Below, in pieces: positions 1 through 6,600 of a stretch of DNA of 17,526 nt; the first letter of the stretch is position 1; each line of letters opens with the position of its first letter. This DNA is from Porticoccaceae bacterium. Lineage in GTDB: Bacteria; Pseudomonadota; Gammaproteobacteria; Pseudomonadales; Porticoccaceae. The notes under the pieces are model-generated. The model made no database searches, had not been told where the DNA came from, and worked only from the letters and a program-made list of their open reading frames with translations. Both the position numbers and the translations under genes were made by a program. The DNA lies in contig PCDB01000043.1 of the NCBI GenBank assembly GCA_002591625.1, forward strand, positions 1-17,526. The letters run 5' to 3'.

Positions 1-98
1 CCAGACGATCCAATGTGCCATGGCGGACCCCATAATATGGGACCACCACCAGAGCACTGCATGGATAATCCAGACGATCCAATGTGCCACGGCGGACC
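1..98 (+). repeat. Two copies of a 29-base direct repeat, period 69 bases
   Basis: Bases 1-29 and 70-98 match except for one position (T at 21, C at 90). The period of 69 bases equals 23 codons, so the repeat is in frame and encodes the PDDPMCHGGP unit. The single difference is synonymous (CAT/CAC, His). More copies may lie to the left of the window. Confidence 0.85.
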
Positions 99-117
99 GA
101 TGAACGAAGAGTGGTAA
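1..117 (+). CDS. C-terminal fragment of a Cys/His/Pro-rich repeat protein
   Basis: The plus-strand frame from base 1 is open for 38 codons and ends in two consecutive TAA stops (115-117 and 118-120); the start lies outside the window. The visible tail is rich in Pro, Asp, Gly, Met, Cys and His. It contains the decapeptide PDDPMCHGGP twice, 23 residues apart, and ends MNEEW. Regular Cys-His pairs beside Asp-Asp suggest a metal-binding repeat, but that is inference and I do not recognise the family. It is the only gene on this strand. It runs convergently toward the large minus-strand cluster and is followed by a strong terminator, so it is probably functionally separate from the cluster. Confidence 0.6.
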   Translation, partial: PDDPMCHGGPHNMGPPPEHCMDNPDDPMCHGGPMNEEW

Positions 118-156
118 TAAGTTTTATTTACTTATTATCTGTTAGGCCTGTTAAGA

Positions 157-192
157 GGGAATGTCGAATAAATTTCGGCATTCCCTTTTTTT
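157..192 (+). terminator. Rho-independent terminator of the plus-strand gene
   Basis: A 12-base stem (157-168 with 174-185; eleven Watson-Crick pairs and one G-T pair) encloses a 5-base loop and is followed directly by seven T residues (186-192). It begins 40 bases after the plus-strand stop codon. Read on the minus strand the hairpin has no T tract after it, so it is a weak candidate at best for ending the convergent ferredoxin reductase transcript. Confidence 0.9.
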
Positions 193-313
193 GTTCATGG
201 TCTGGAAATCTGTTAAAGAATGGCGTTGCCCCGAGAAATTTTGCATAAATAGTTCGGTAGCAAGTTACATAATCATAGATGATAGCTCCTAGACTAGACT
301 TTGCATTTGGAAC

Positions 314-328
314 ACGTTTCTGAAACGT
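314..328. repeat. Short inverted repeat downstream of the ferredoxin reductase gene
   Basis: ACGTTT and AAACGT face each other across three bases, 20 bases past the stop codon of the minus-strand reductase. It has no T tract on either strand, so it is not a convincing terminator. It could be a binding site or chance. I see nothing else of note in 193-347. Confidence 0.3.
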
Positions 329-347
329 CAGGTAATCGTCTGTGAAC

Positions 348-1580
348 TTAAAAAGATTTAGCTATAAAGTCTTTAGGAAGAGTTGATTCGTCCGACAAAC
401 GGGATATATCGACCTCCAATCTTTTAGAAAAAAATTGTTTGACCGCCATAAATTCTTTGGGTCTATTCACACAGTCCGCCGCGATAAGTTTCCCCTGATT
501 CAGGTAAAAAAGTACAAAACTTCGGCCAATCTTGCAATCACCCCTTACAATAATTTCATCATAACCGCTATTGATTCCGACGATCTGTAACTTCACATCA
601 TATTGATCTGACCAAAACCAAGGTACCGAAGCATATTCTCTCTCTTTACCACAAATTGCGGCTGCGGCCGACTTTGCTTGCTCCACCGCATTTGGGACAC
701 TTTCTAAACGAAGCCTACAATTCAGTATCTCGTTAGGATGATTTGTACAATCGCCGGCGGCAACGACATCAGGATCCGCAGTTCTCGCATACTGATCAAC
801 TAAAATTCCGTTACTAACTTCTAGTCCAGCCTCCTGCGCCAATTCAACGTTAGGAAGGATTCCTACGCCAACCACTACTAGGTCAGCTTCAAAAACGCTT
901 CCATCTGAGCATATCCCTTTAGTTACTCGACCTTTGACTCCTTCGAAGGAAGACACACTTTTTCCACATTGAATTTCAATTCCTTCCTCCATGTGGATGC
1001 GAGCAAAGAAGTCCGAAAGTTCTGGCGCGGCGACTCGTTCTAAAAGTCGGGGACCTAATTCAAGCACCGAGACTTTCATTCCAAACTTTTTCAGCGAGGC
1101 AGCCATCTCGAGCCCTATGTATCCTCCCCCTACAATAAGGGCTTTTTGTCCTGGTTGGGTTGATTTCTGAATTGATCTAACATCGTCCACGGTTCTCAGG
1201 TAATGAATGCCTTGCAAGTCGCCGCCCTTTAAATCAAGCCGTCTCACTCTGGATCCAGTGCATATGGCGAGTTTGTCATAACTGCGTCTAGTTCCATCAT
1301 CTAATTTAATCTGCTTATTGGCTCGATCAATTTCCACTACTCGACGACCCAGAATAAAATGAACATCAAGCCTCTTATATAGGTCGCTATTGCGGATAAA
1401 AATATCTTCAACAGACTGATTGCCCAAGAGAAAAGTTTTTGAGAGTGGTGGCCTGTGATACGGCAGATACAGCTCCTCACCAAAAACCGTGATATCGCCT
1501 TCCCACCCTTCTTTACGCACGGCTGATACAACCTCTGCCGCCGCATGACTGGCACCAATCACAACACAAGAAGGGATCAT
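348..1580 (-). CDS. FAD-dependent NAD(P)H:ferredoxin reductase of the putidaredoxin/rhodocoxin reductase type
   Basis: This 410-residue flavoprotein would pass electrons from NAD(P)H to the [2Fe-2S] ferredoxin encoded just upstream, and so to the cluster's P450. The N-terminal FAD motif is VVIGASHAAAEV (residues 6-17), with His-Ala-Ala as in this reductase family. A second Rossmann motif, IVGGGYIGLEMA, lies at 149-160 for NAD(P)H binding. CTGS (108-111) and VVAAGDC (272-278) are the usual flavin-site segments, and a reductase-type C-terminal domain follows. The length is normal. The ATG is supported by a strong Shine-Dalgarno sequence, GAGGAGA (1587-1593), six bases upstream. It is the last gene of the minus-strand run, 71 bases after the ferredoxin and nearly 12.4 kb from the P450. 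The donor (NADH or NADPH) is not certain. Confidence 0.93.
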   Translation of the reverse strand: MIPSCVVIGASHAAAEVVSAVRKEGWEGDITVFGEELYLPYHRPPLSKTFLLGNQSVEDIFIRNSDLYKRLDVHFILGRRVVEIDRANKQIKLDDGTRRSYDKLAICTGSRVRRLDLKGGDLQGIHYLRTVDDVRSIQKSTQPGQKALIVGGGYIGLEMAASLKKFGMKVSVLELGPRLLERVAAPELSDFFARIHMEEGIEIQCGKSVSSFEGVKGRVTKGICSDGSVFEADLVVVGVGILPNVELAQEAGLEVSNGILVDQYARTADPDVVAAGDCTNHPNEILNCRLRLESVPNAVEQAKSAAAAICGKEREYASVPWFWSDQYDVKLQIVGINSGYDEIIVRGDCKIGRSFVLFYLNQGKLIAADCVNRPKEFMAVKQFFSKRLEVDISRLSDESTLPKDFIAKSF

Positions 1581-1619
1581 TTACAGTCTCCTCATAAAGA
1601 ATTTAATAGCCATTAAAAC

Positions 1620-1643
1620 CGAGACAGTCGCCACTGTATCTCG
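1620..1643 (-). other. Intergenic hairpin between ferredoxin and ferredoxin reductase genes
   Basis: Bases 1620-1628 can pair with 1633-1643 as nine base pairs around a 4-base loop, with a 2-base bulge (1638-1639). It lies in the 71-base gap and is not followed by a T run on the minus strand, so it does not look like a terminator. An RNA-processing or stability element that sets the ferredoxin:reductase ratio is possible but only inferred. Confidence 0.35.
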
Positions 1644-1651
1644 ACGGCCGG

Positions 1652-1972
1652 TCAAGACTGCTCTTCAGGTAATCGAACTATCAGCCCGTCTAACTCATCA
1701 GTTACAATAATCTGACAACTTAACCTACTGTTGGGCTTCGGATCAAAAGTGAACTCCAACATTTCTTTTTCCGCGTCACTAGCCTCCGACAATTTGTCAA
1801 ACCAAGTCTCGTCGACATAACAATGACAAGTTGCGCAACTGCAGAATCCACCGCATTCCGCTTCTATGCCATCAATCATGTTGTCTAAGGCTGCCTGCAT
1901 TACAGATGACCCGATTTCAACATCAACTGCGTGCTCAGTTCCGTCTTGAGCAACGTACTTAACCTTAGGCAT
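1652..1972 (-). CDS. [2Fe-2S] ferredoxin, adrenodoxin/putidaredoxin type
   Basis: A 106-residue soluble electron carrier that would shuttle single electrons from the downstream reductase to the P450. The cluster ligands fit the vertebrate/bacterial P450-type spacing exactly: Cys40-x5-Cys46-x2-Cys49-x36-Cys86, within AECGGFCSCATCHCYVDE. Two extra cysteines (44 and 51) lie in the same loop. The C-terminal segment around residues 82-92 (SRLSCQIIV) is the conserved end of the fold, and the protein is rich in Asp and Glu as expected for docking. The ATG lies inside the end of the FMN reductase gene (8-base overlap), so the two are probably translationally coupled. No strong Shine-Dalgarno sequence is seen. 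Confidence 0.95.
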   Translation of the reverse strand: MPKVKYVAQDGTEHAVDVEIGSSVMQAALDNMIDGIEAECGGFCSCATCHCYVDETWFDKLSEASDAEKEMLEFTFDPKPNSRLSCQIIVTDELDGLIVRLPEEQS

Positions 1973-2546
1973 TTGATTTGCTCTGAGAGTGCAAGAAATT
2001 CATGATCTGTCCCGCCTGAACTTCACAAGCATTGCTAGTCTCAGTGTCGATCAAATCACCATCATGATCAAACAACCTTGTCTGTACACTGTTCACCGCG
2101 ATACCAAGCGGCGTCGGCCATCCCCGAAGCGCATGAATGATCCCTCGAAGAGCCTGAAGGGTCACACCACAACCCTGCCATCCAGCAGCAGTAACAATCG
2201 TACCCACGGGACGGTCAGTACAATAGGCCTTGGCGTCATCTCGCAGGTCTTCGAGCAAGTCAAGCGCATTTTTAACCAGGCCTGAAACACCTCCATGATA
2301 TGAAGGCGAGCCGATGACGAATGCATCTGCCTTTCGAGCAGCCTCCACAAAAGCCTGTTGTTCAATAGATCTCTCATGATTTTCGGGGGCATAGTGAGGT
2401 AACTCAGCCAACTCATCTCCTCCGAACATTAGGGTCTTGGCTCCTTGCTTTTCCAAATCAAATAATACTCGTTTGACAAGACGTTCACTTGAGGAGCCTG
2501 AGCGAGTCGTACCCCCTATCCCCACAACATACGGATTTAATATCAC
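1965..2546 (-). CDS. NAD(P)H-dependent FMN reductase, flavodoxin-like fold
   Basis: A 193-residue protein of the NADPH-dependent FMN reductase family, which reduces FMN or quinones using NAD(P)H. The N-terminal strand and phosphate loop are VVGIGGTTRSGSSSERL (residues 7-23). The family signature GSPSYHGGVSGLVKNALD lies at 79-96. Another flavin-contact segment is around 119-127 (TAAGWQGCG). The start is GTG, chosen because a good Shine-Dalgarno sequence sits eight bases upstream and the Rossmann-like strand begins within seven residues. It overlaps the ferredoxin gene by eight bases. No flavin-dependent monooxygenase that would use free FMNH2 lies in the window, so its partner may be elsewhere or it may act as a quinone or other electron-acceptor reductase. 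Confidence 0.88.
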   Translation of the reverse strand: MILNPYVVGIGGTTRSGSSSERLVKRVLFDLEKQGAKTLMFGGDELAELPHYAPENHERSIEQQAFVEAARKADAFVIGSPSYHGGVSGLVKNALDLLEDLRDDAKAYCTDRPVGTIVTAAGWQGCGVTLQALRGIIHALRGWPTPLGIAVNSVQTRLFDHDGDLIDTETSNACEVQAGQIMNFLHSQSKSNA

Positions 2547-2554
2547 TGAATAGA

Positions 2555-2561
2555 TCCCCTC
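2555..2561 (-). promoter_or_regulatory. Ribosome binding site supporting the GTG start of the FMN reductase
   Basis: GAGGGGA on the minus strand lies eight bases before the GTG at 2544-2546. There is no nearby in-frame ATG with comparable support, so this site decides the start. Confidence 0.7.
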
Positions 2562-2611
2562 ATCTCAACGTCTAGAAATGGATGTTACCAACCAATAATT
2601 AGTCAAACACC

Positions 2612-3358
2612 TCAGCATGCGATCATGCCACCATCAATGACATGTTCTGTGCCGGTAATAAAAGAAGCATCATCGGATGCAAGAAATACAGCAAGCTTTG
2701 CAACCTCGATTGCCTCGCCAAATCGTTTCATGGGGATCAGATTTACTGCCTCATAGCCCGCCTCGTCTAGAGCATCTTCATTCATAGGTGTTTTGACATA
2801 GCCAGGACAGATAGAATTGACCCTAATATTCTTATCCCCGTACTCCACCGCAACATGTTTTGTCATCCCACGAACAGCGAACTTGCTGCAGACATATGCA
2901 AGTTGCGGGCAACCAACAACAGCCACAAATCCTGCAATGGAAGAGATATTAACAATTGAACCACCGCCATTTTTCAGCATGCCAGGTATGACTGCCTGCA
3001 TGCCAAAAAACACAGCATTTTGGTTAACACCAATGATTCGATTATAGTCCTCTTCTTTAAAATCCAGTGTATTTGTTACTACCCCAACAATCCCCGCATT
3101 ATTGACAAGTATGTCAACCGGACCTACTACGCGTTCGCTCTCTTGTACGACATCTCTCCACGATTCACTTATGCTCACATCCTGTTCGATAAAGTGCGCT
3201 CCATCACCCAGTTGCGATGCCAAAGATCGTCCTTGATCGGCTTTAACATCAGTCATCACCACCCTCGCGCCACTCTCTATAAAGGCTCTAGAAATAGCCT
3301 CACCTATGCCCTGCGCCGCCCCTGTCACAATTGCGACCCTTCCATTTAGTTTACCCAT
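2612..3358 (-). CDS. Short-chain dehydrogenase/reductase (SDR), 3-hydroxyacyl-CoA or hydroxysteroid dehydrogenase-like
   Basis: A 248-residue classical SDR that would oxidise a secondary alcohol, or reduce a ketone, with NAD(H). Using the start chosen here: coenzyme motif TGAAQGIG at 12-19, Asp37 after the second strand (an NAD rather than NADP preference), NNAG at 86-89, and the catalytic set Asn112, Ser140, Tyr155 and Lys159 (YVCSK). PGYVKTPM (185-192) is the usual nucleotide-contact loop and the C-terminus has the IDGG motif. An ATG nine bases upstream (3365-3367) is also in frame. However, the Shine-Dalgarno AGAGGG at 3368-3373 abuts that ATG, while it is nine bases from the ATG at 3356-3358, and starting there gives the standard MGKLNGRVAIVTG opening. 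It lies after the enoyl-CoA hydratase, consistent with beta-oxidation-type chemistry. The substrate is not predictable. Confidence 0.92.
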   Translation of the reverse strand: MGKLNGRVAIVTGAAQGIGEAISRAFIESGARVVMTDVKADQGRSLASQLGDGAHFIEQDVSISESWRDVVQESERVVGPVDILVNNAGIVGVVTNTLDFKEEDYNRIIGVNQNAVFFGMQAVIPGMLKNGGGSIVNISSIAGFVAVVGCPQLAYVCSKFAVRGMTKHVAVEYGDKNIRVNSICPGYVKTPMNEDALDEAGYEAVNLIPMKRFGEAIEVAKLAVFLASDDASFITGTEHVIDGGMIAC

Positions 3359-3367
3359 AACTTTCAT

Positions 3368-3373
3368 CCCTCT
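3368..3373 (-). promoter_or_regulatory. Ribosome binding site that decides the SDR start
   Basis: AGAGGG on the minus strand directly touches one in-frame ATG (3365-3367), leaving no spacer, and is nine bases from the next one (3356-3358). The second ATG is therefore preferred. Confidence 0.6.
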
Positions 3374-3450
3374 TGTGTTTGCTCCGCAAATTTTTTAGTA
3401 ATTACTTTTATCGCCGACCGAATATTTCATTAATAGTTGTGGAGACCTGT

Positions 3451-4236
3451 TCACTTCCCTTCAAAACTCGCCTTACGCTTTTCCAGGAAGGCCGAACAAC
3501 CCTCATGAGAGTCGTCAGTGTCGAGCACCAGTCCAGTCATAGTTTGCTCGTGAGCAAGAGCTGCCGGAAGCGACATATCCTGACCATGCTGAAGGTTTCG
3601 CTTCATAAACTTTAAAACTAGCGGAGAATGACTGGCTATCCGCTTTGCCATCTTCATCACTTCATTCATAAGATCTTCGCGATTCACAATATGGTTAACG
3701 AGACCAATTCTTTCCGCTTGTTCTGCGGTTATTCTATCACCAGTAAACATCAGTTCTCGCGCCTTACAGGGAGCCACCTGCCGCATCAACCTCTGAGTAC
3801 CGCCAGCGCCAGGAATCAGCCCAAGCGTAATCTCCGGCAGTCCAAGCTGAGCCTCTTTAGCCGCAATACGAATATCCGTTGCTAAAAGCAACTCAGTGCC
3901 CCCACCAAGTGCCCAACCATTGATTGCGCAAATAGTGGGCTTATCACTAACTTCAATCTTGCGGAAAACTTTATGGATGACCTCAGCAAATTCGAGGTAG
4001 TGAGCTAGACCTCTTCGAGAATTAAGATCAGCAATATCCCCTCCCGCTACAAACGCCCTATCGCCAGCACCTGTTATTACTATAACATGGACAGAATCAT
4101 CATCTTCAAGCTCGGAAAACTTCTCGGAAAGTTCCTCTAAAGTGGTGATATCCAACGCATTCAATACCTCAGGTCTATCTATGGTAATTAATCCAACTCG
4201 TTCATTCACGCTCGTCAAAATTTTTTCACTAGCCAT
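3451..4236 (-). CDS. Enoyl-CoA hydratase/isomerase (crotonase family)
   Basis: A 261-residue crotonase that would add water to a 2-enoyl-CoA. The oxyanion-hole segment is AFVAGGDIADL (61-71). The second hole and catalytic segment is GWALGGGTELLLATDIRIA (107-125), carrying Glu115. PEITLGLIPGAGGTQRL (134-150) carries Glu135. Both glutamates of genuine hydratases are therefore present, which favours hydratase over isomerase or hydrolase activity. The length is typical of the family. The ATG is preceded six bases upstream by a good Shine-Dalgarno sequence (TGAGGAAA, 4241-4248). It lies 70 bases after a CoA-transferase gene and 92 bases before the SDR start, making a hydratase-dehydrogenase pair. 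The acyl substrate cannot be told. Confidence 0.94.
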   Translation of the reverse strand: MASEKILTSVNERVGLITIDRPEVLNALDITTLEELSEKFSELEDDDSVHVIVITGAGDRAFVAGGDIADLNSRRGLAHYLEFAEVIHKVFRKIEVSDKPTICAINGWALGGGTELLLATDIRIAAKEAQLGLPEITLGLIPGAGGTQRLMRQVAPCKARELMFTGDRITAEQAERIGLVNHIVNREDLMNEVMKMAKRIASHSPLVLKFMKRNLQHGQDMSLPAALAHEQTMTGLVLDTDDSHEGCSAFLEKRKASFEGK

Positions 4237-4306
4237 ATAATTTCCTCAGAATAGTCATAAATCAGAATCGTTTTTAATAATTGCAGCAATCAATCAACAA
4301 CTTTTT

Positions 4307-5446
4307 CTAACCAATTACTCCCCTCTCAATGAAATCTTCAATGACATCATGTGACAGGCCAAGAATTTCGTTAAAAACTCTATTGCGCGCCATATCTGGC
4401 TCATTAGGGGAATATTGGTGGTTTTCTGCATCTTTGATTCGCCACGGAGCTGAAGCCACCCAGCCTATGCCCTCTACATATTTGAAAAATTCTCGTGCGC
4501 GCAGATGGTCGTCCTCCCAGATATCTTGGGCATCCGCAGATTGAGAGGCAGGGATACCGAGCGCTTGGAGTTCTTTCATGGCATCTCGAGGATCACGTGT
4601 GGACATCCAAGTTTCAATATACTTATCCAGCTGTTTTTTTTCAGCGTTAGTTAGATTGTCGCATTGCTCCTTATCCTCGCCAATCCAGTTAACCAACCGA
4701 TATAAAGATTCCCTTTGCCTATTATCTGTAATAGCGAGCGCAATCCATTGATCGTGACCTTTGCACTTGTATAATCCATGTGGAAACAACCTTTTGTGTC
4801 CGTTTCCCGCCCTTTTTGACTCCACTTCAGACTCAGCGAATGACGAAGTCAGAGTCCAAGTTAGAGCATCTCGAGCAGCAAGATCAACGTAAGTTCCGCC
4901 ACCACCTTGGTCCGCCAACCCCGCTAGCGCAGCAAATGCCATAGTCGCGCCACTGGTTATATCGGACGGATAACGAATTTCAGTCGGCCGACCGTCCTCA
5001 AATCCCGTAACGTCAGCTAAGCCTGATAACGCACTGAATATGGGTGCATAGCCAACGTAGGACGAATCTTTTCCACCTCTGCCTAAAGCAGATCCTGACA
5101 CCATTACCAATCGAGGATTTTTTTCCGTTAAGGACTCAAAATCGAGTCCCAACCCTTCTACTACTCCGGGTCTAAAATTCTCAAGAAAAACATCTGATTT
5201 GCTGATCAGATCTAATAAAACAGCCTTGCCATCATCATCCTTAACATTAATTTTTACGCAGGTTTTACCGACATCAAAGAATTGAGTGATAGCTGCTGTT
5301 GTAGACGATGAGTTTTTGAGTGGGCGGGAAACTTGTATCACCTCAGCGCCAAGCGCTGCTAACAGATAGCCCGCATATGGACCCATAGCAGCCCACGTAA
5401 AATCTACAACTCTGCAACCCCCTAACGGGCCCGAATTTACTTTCAT
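4307..5446 (-). CDS. Family III CoA-transferase (CaiB/BaiF), single domain
   Basis: A 379-residue CaiB/BaiF-type protein that would move CoA between carboxylic acids, or racemise an acyl-CoA. The opening GPLGGCRVVDFTWAAMGPYAG (residues 6-26) is the first strand and glycine loop. ALGAEVIQVSRP (31-42) is the second Rossmann strand. FLENFRPGVVEGLGLDF (87-103) is a family hallmark. VDLAARDALTW (187-197) aligns with the segment holding the catalytic Asp of formyl-CoA transferase, here Asp193. It is the only CaiB-type protein in the window with Asp there. It is slightly shorter than the usual 390-410 residues. The start ATG overlaps the stop of the upstream CaiB gene (ATGA), and a GAGG Shine-Dalgarno sequence lies seven bases upstream, so coupled translation is likely. 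Confidence 0.92.
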   Translation of the reverse strand: MKVNSGPLGGCRVVDFTWAAMGPYAGYLLAALGAEVIQVSRPLKNSSSTTAAITQFFDVGKTCVKINVKDDDGKAVLLDLISKSDVFLENFRPGVVEGLGLDFESLTEKNPRLVMVSGSALGRGGKDSSYVGYAPIFSALSGLADVTGFEDGRPTEIRYPSDITSGATMAFAALAGLADQGGGGTYVDLAARDALTWTLTSSFAESEVESKRAGNGHKRLFPHGLYKCKGHDQWIALAITDNRQRESLYRLVNWIGEDKEQCDNLTNAEKKQLDKYIETWMSTRDPRDAMKELQALGIPASQSADAQDIWEDDHLRAREFFKYVEGIGWVASAPWRIKDAENHQYSPNEPDMARNRVFNEILGLSHDVIEDFIERGVIG

Positions 5447-6570
5447 ATCAAGGCCTCAGATAAAATCAACTCATCGACTTCTGTTTTAGTCATTGCCAGC
5501 AAATCAGTCATTACGTCAAAGGTATGTTGTCCTAACAAGGGAGCATGGGCCCAATTTTCCATGCTGCTTGTTGTTTGCCTCCACATCGGACCGAATATTA
5601 CCTCTTTGCCCAGCACCGGATGATCAATATCAATGAAAGTGCCTCGTTGGACAAAATGCGGGTCCCGCATAACATCATCCGGCCCCAAAAGAGGCATCGC
5701 GGAGATACCCTCTGCCTGCAAAGCATGGAATAGTTTGTCCGTTTCACGCAAGCTCGTTAACTCGGAAAGGGCCTGATCAAGAATACCTCGATTTTGGTTC
5801 CGCATTTCTTTATTTTGGAATGACGAGGAAACGGCAAGATCAGGTTTTCCTAGCACGCGGCAAAGACTAGCCCATTGCTGTTCAGACTCGACTGCTATCG
5901 CAATCCATGCATCCTTACCTTTCGTGGGATAGTGCCCACAAGGAACATACCCATATCGAAAATTACCTTGGGGTTCCATCACAGTATTAGTCATTGAATA
6001 ATGCAGGAAAGCTTCCCCAAGAACCGAAACAGCTGCCTCTGTTTCAGCCAGATCTACATGCTGTCCCTCTCCAGATCGCTTTCTATGCAATAACGCAGTT
6101 ATGAGTCCAAAAGCTCCAGTAACACCAGCATTTGTATCTGCATACGGCTGCTGTATGCCCAAAATATCCTCTCCGGGGTATCCTACTAAGCTGTCGAGAC
6201 CCGATAATCCAGACAAAAAAGGCGCATAGGCCGGTATATCACTTAGCGGCCCAGTTTGGCCGACACCCGACATTGAGAGCATAACCAAGCTGGGATTGAT
6301 TGTGGACAGCGAATTATAGTCCATTCCGATCTTCGCCAAAAATCCTGGCTTGAAATTCTCGATCACTGCATCACACTTTCCCACCAGTTTCTTCAGAATT
6401 TCGAGCCCAGCAGTGGATTTCAGATTTACGGCAATGCTCTTTTTATTTCTATTCACCGCATGAAACCAAGGATTCTGTTCGACGTCCGGGTCTGTGCCGA
6501 TAAGTGGTCTTCCTAACCGCATATAATCAATGCGTTTTTTGGATTCAACTTTTATGACCTCTGCACCCAT
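5443..6570 (-). CDS. CaiB/BaiF CoA-transferase domain, C-terminal part of an interrupted tandem protein
   Basis: The first ATG gives 375 residues beginning MGAEVIKVESKKRIDYMRLG, which is the second Rossmann strand of a family III CoA-transferase rather than its N-terminus. The missing first strand and glycine loop (PLQGLRVLDMGWVWA) are the last residues of the upstream gene, in the same frame. Only a TGA at 6598-6600 and nine sense codons (AIPGQILAD) separate the two. Other family segments are present: ENFKPGFLAKIGMDY (71-85), SMSGVGQTGPL (99-109) and HVDLAETEAAVS (171-182), with Glu178 where formyl-CoA transferase has its catalytic Asp. No Shine-Dalgarno sequence precedes this ATG. Translated alone it would lack part of its CoA-binding fold. 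It is most simply the second half of an 802-position tandem CaiB protein: a pseudogene, a readthrough product, or a sequencing-error artefact. Confidence 0.8.
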   Translation of the reverse strand: MGAEVIKVESKKRIDYMRLGRPLIGTDPDVEQNPWFHAVNRNKKSIAVNLKSTAGLEILKKLVGKCDAVIENFKPGFLAKIGMDYNSLSTINPSLVMLSMSGVGQTGPLSDIPAYAPFLSGLSGLDSLVGYPGEDILGIQQPYADTNAGVTGAFGLITALLHRKRSGEGQHVDLAETEAAVSVLGEAFLHYSMTNTVMEPQGNFRYGYVPCGHYPTKGKDAWIAIAVESEQQWASLCRVLGKPDLAVSSSFQNKEMRNQNRGILDQALSELTSLRETDKLFHALQAEGISAMPLLGPDDVMRDPHFVQRGTFIDIDHPVLGKEVIFGPMWRQTTSSMENWAHAPLLGQHTFDVMTDLLAMTKTEVDELILSEALI

Positions 6571-6597
6571 ATCGGCAAGTATTTGGCCAGGAATCGC

Positions 6598-6600
6598 TCA
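6598..6600 (-). other. In-frame TGA interrupting a tandem CaiB/BaiF gene
   Basis: The minus-strand frame running from the GTG at 7851 to the stop at 5443 is open for 803 codons apart from this one TGA. The local reading is GWVWA-stop-AIPGQILADMGAEV. Homologous glycine loops normally carry a Gly or similar small residue at this point, so GGA to TGA is a one-base explanation. No other stop or frameshift is seen in either half. Confidence 0.85.

Noticed and set aside
1989..2285. Plus-strand open frame of 98 codons inside the FMN reductase gene
   Set aside because: It is antisense to a gene with clear family motifs and its own product has no recognisable domain; treated as a shadow frame. The other plus-strand open frames across the window were rejected for the same reason.
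6598..6600. Selenocysteine insertion at the TGA
   Set aside because: The position is a glycine-loop residue where family members use small residues, no catalytic Cys is known there, and I see no strong hairpin immediately downstream of the codon.
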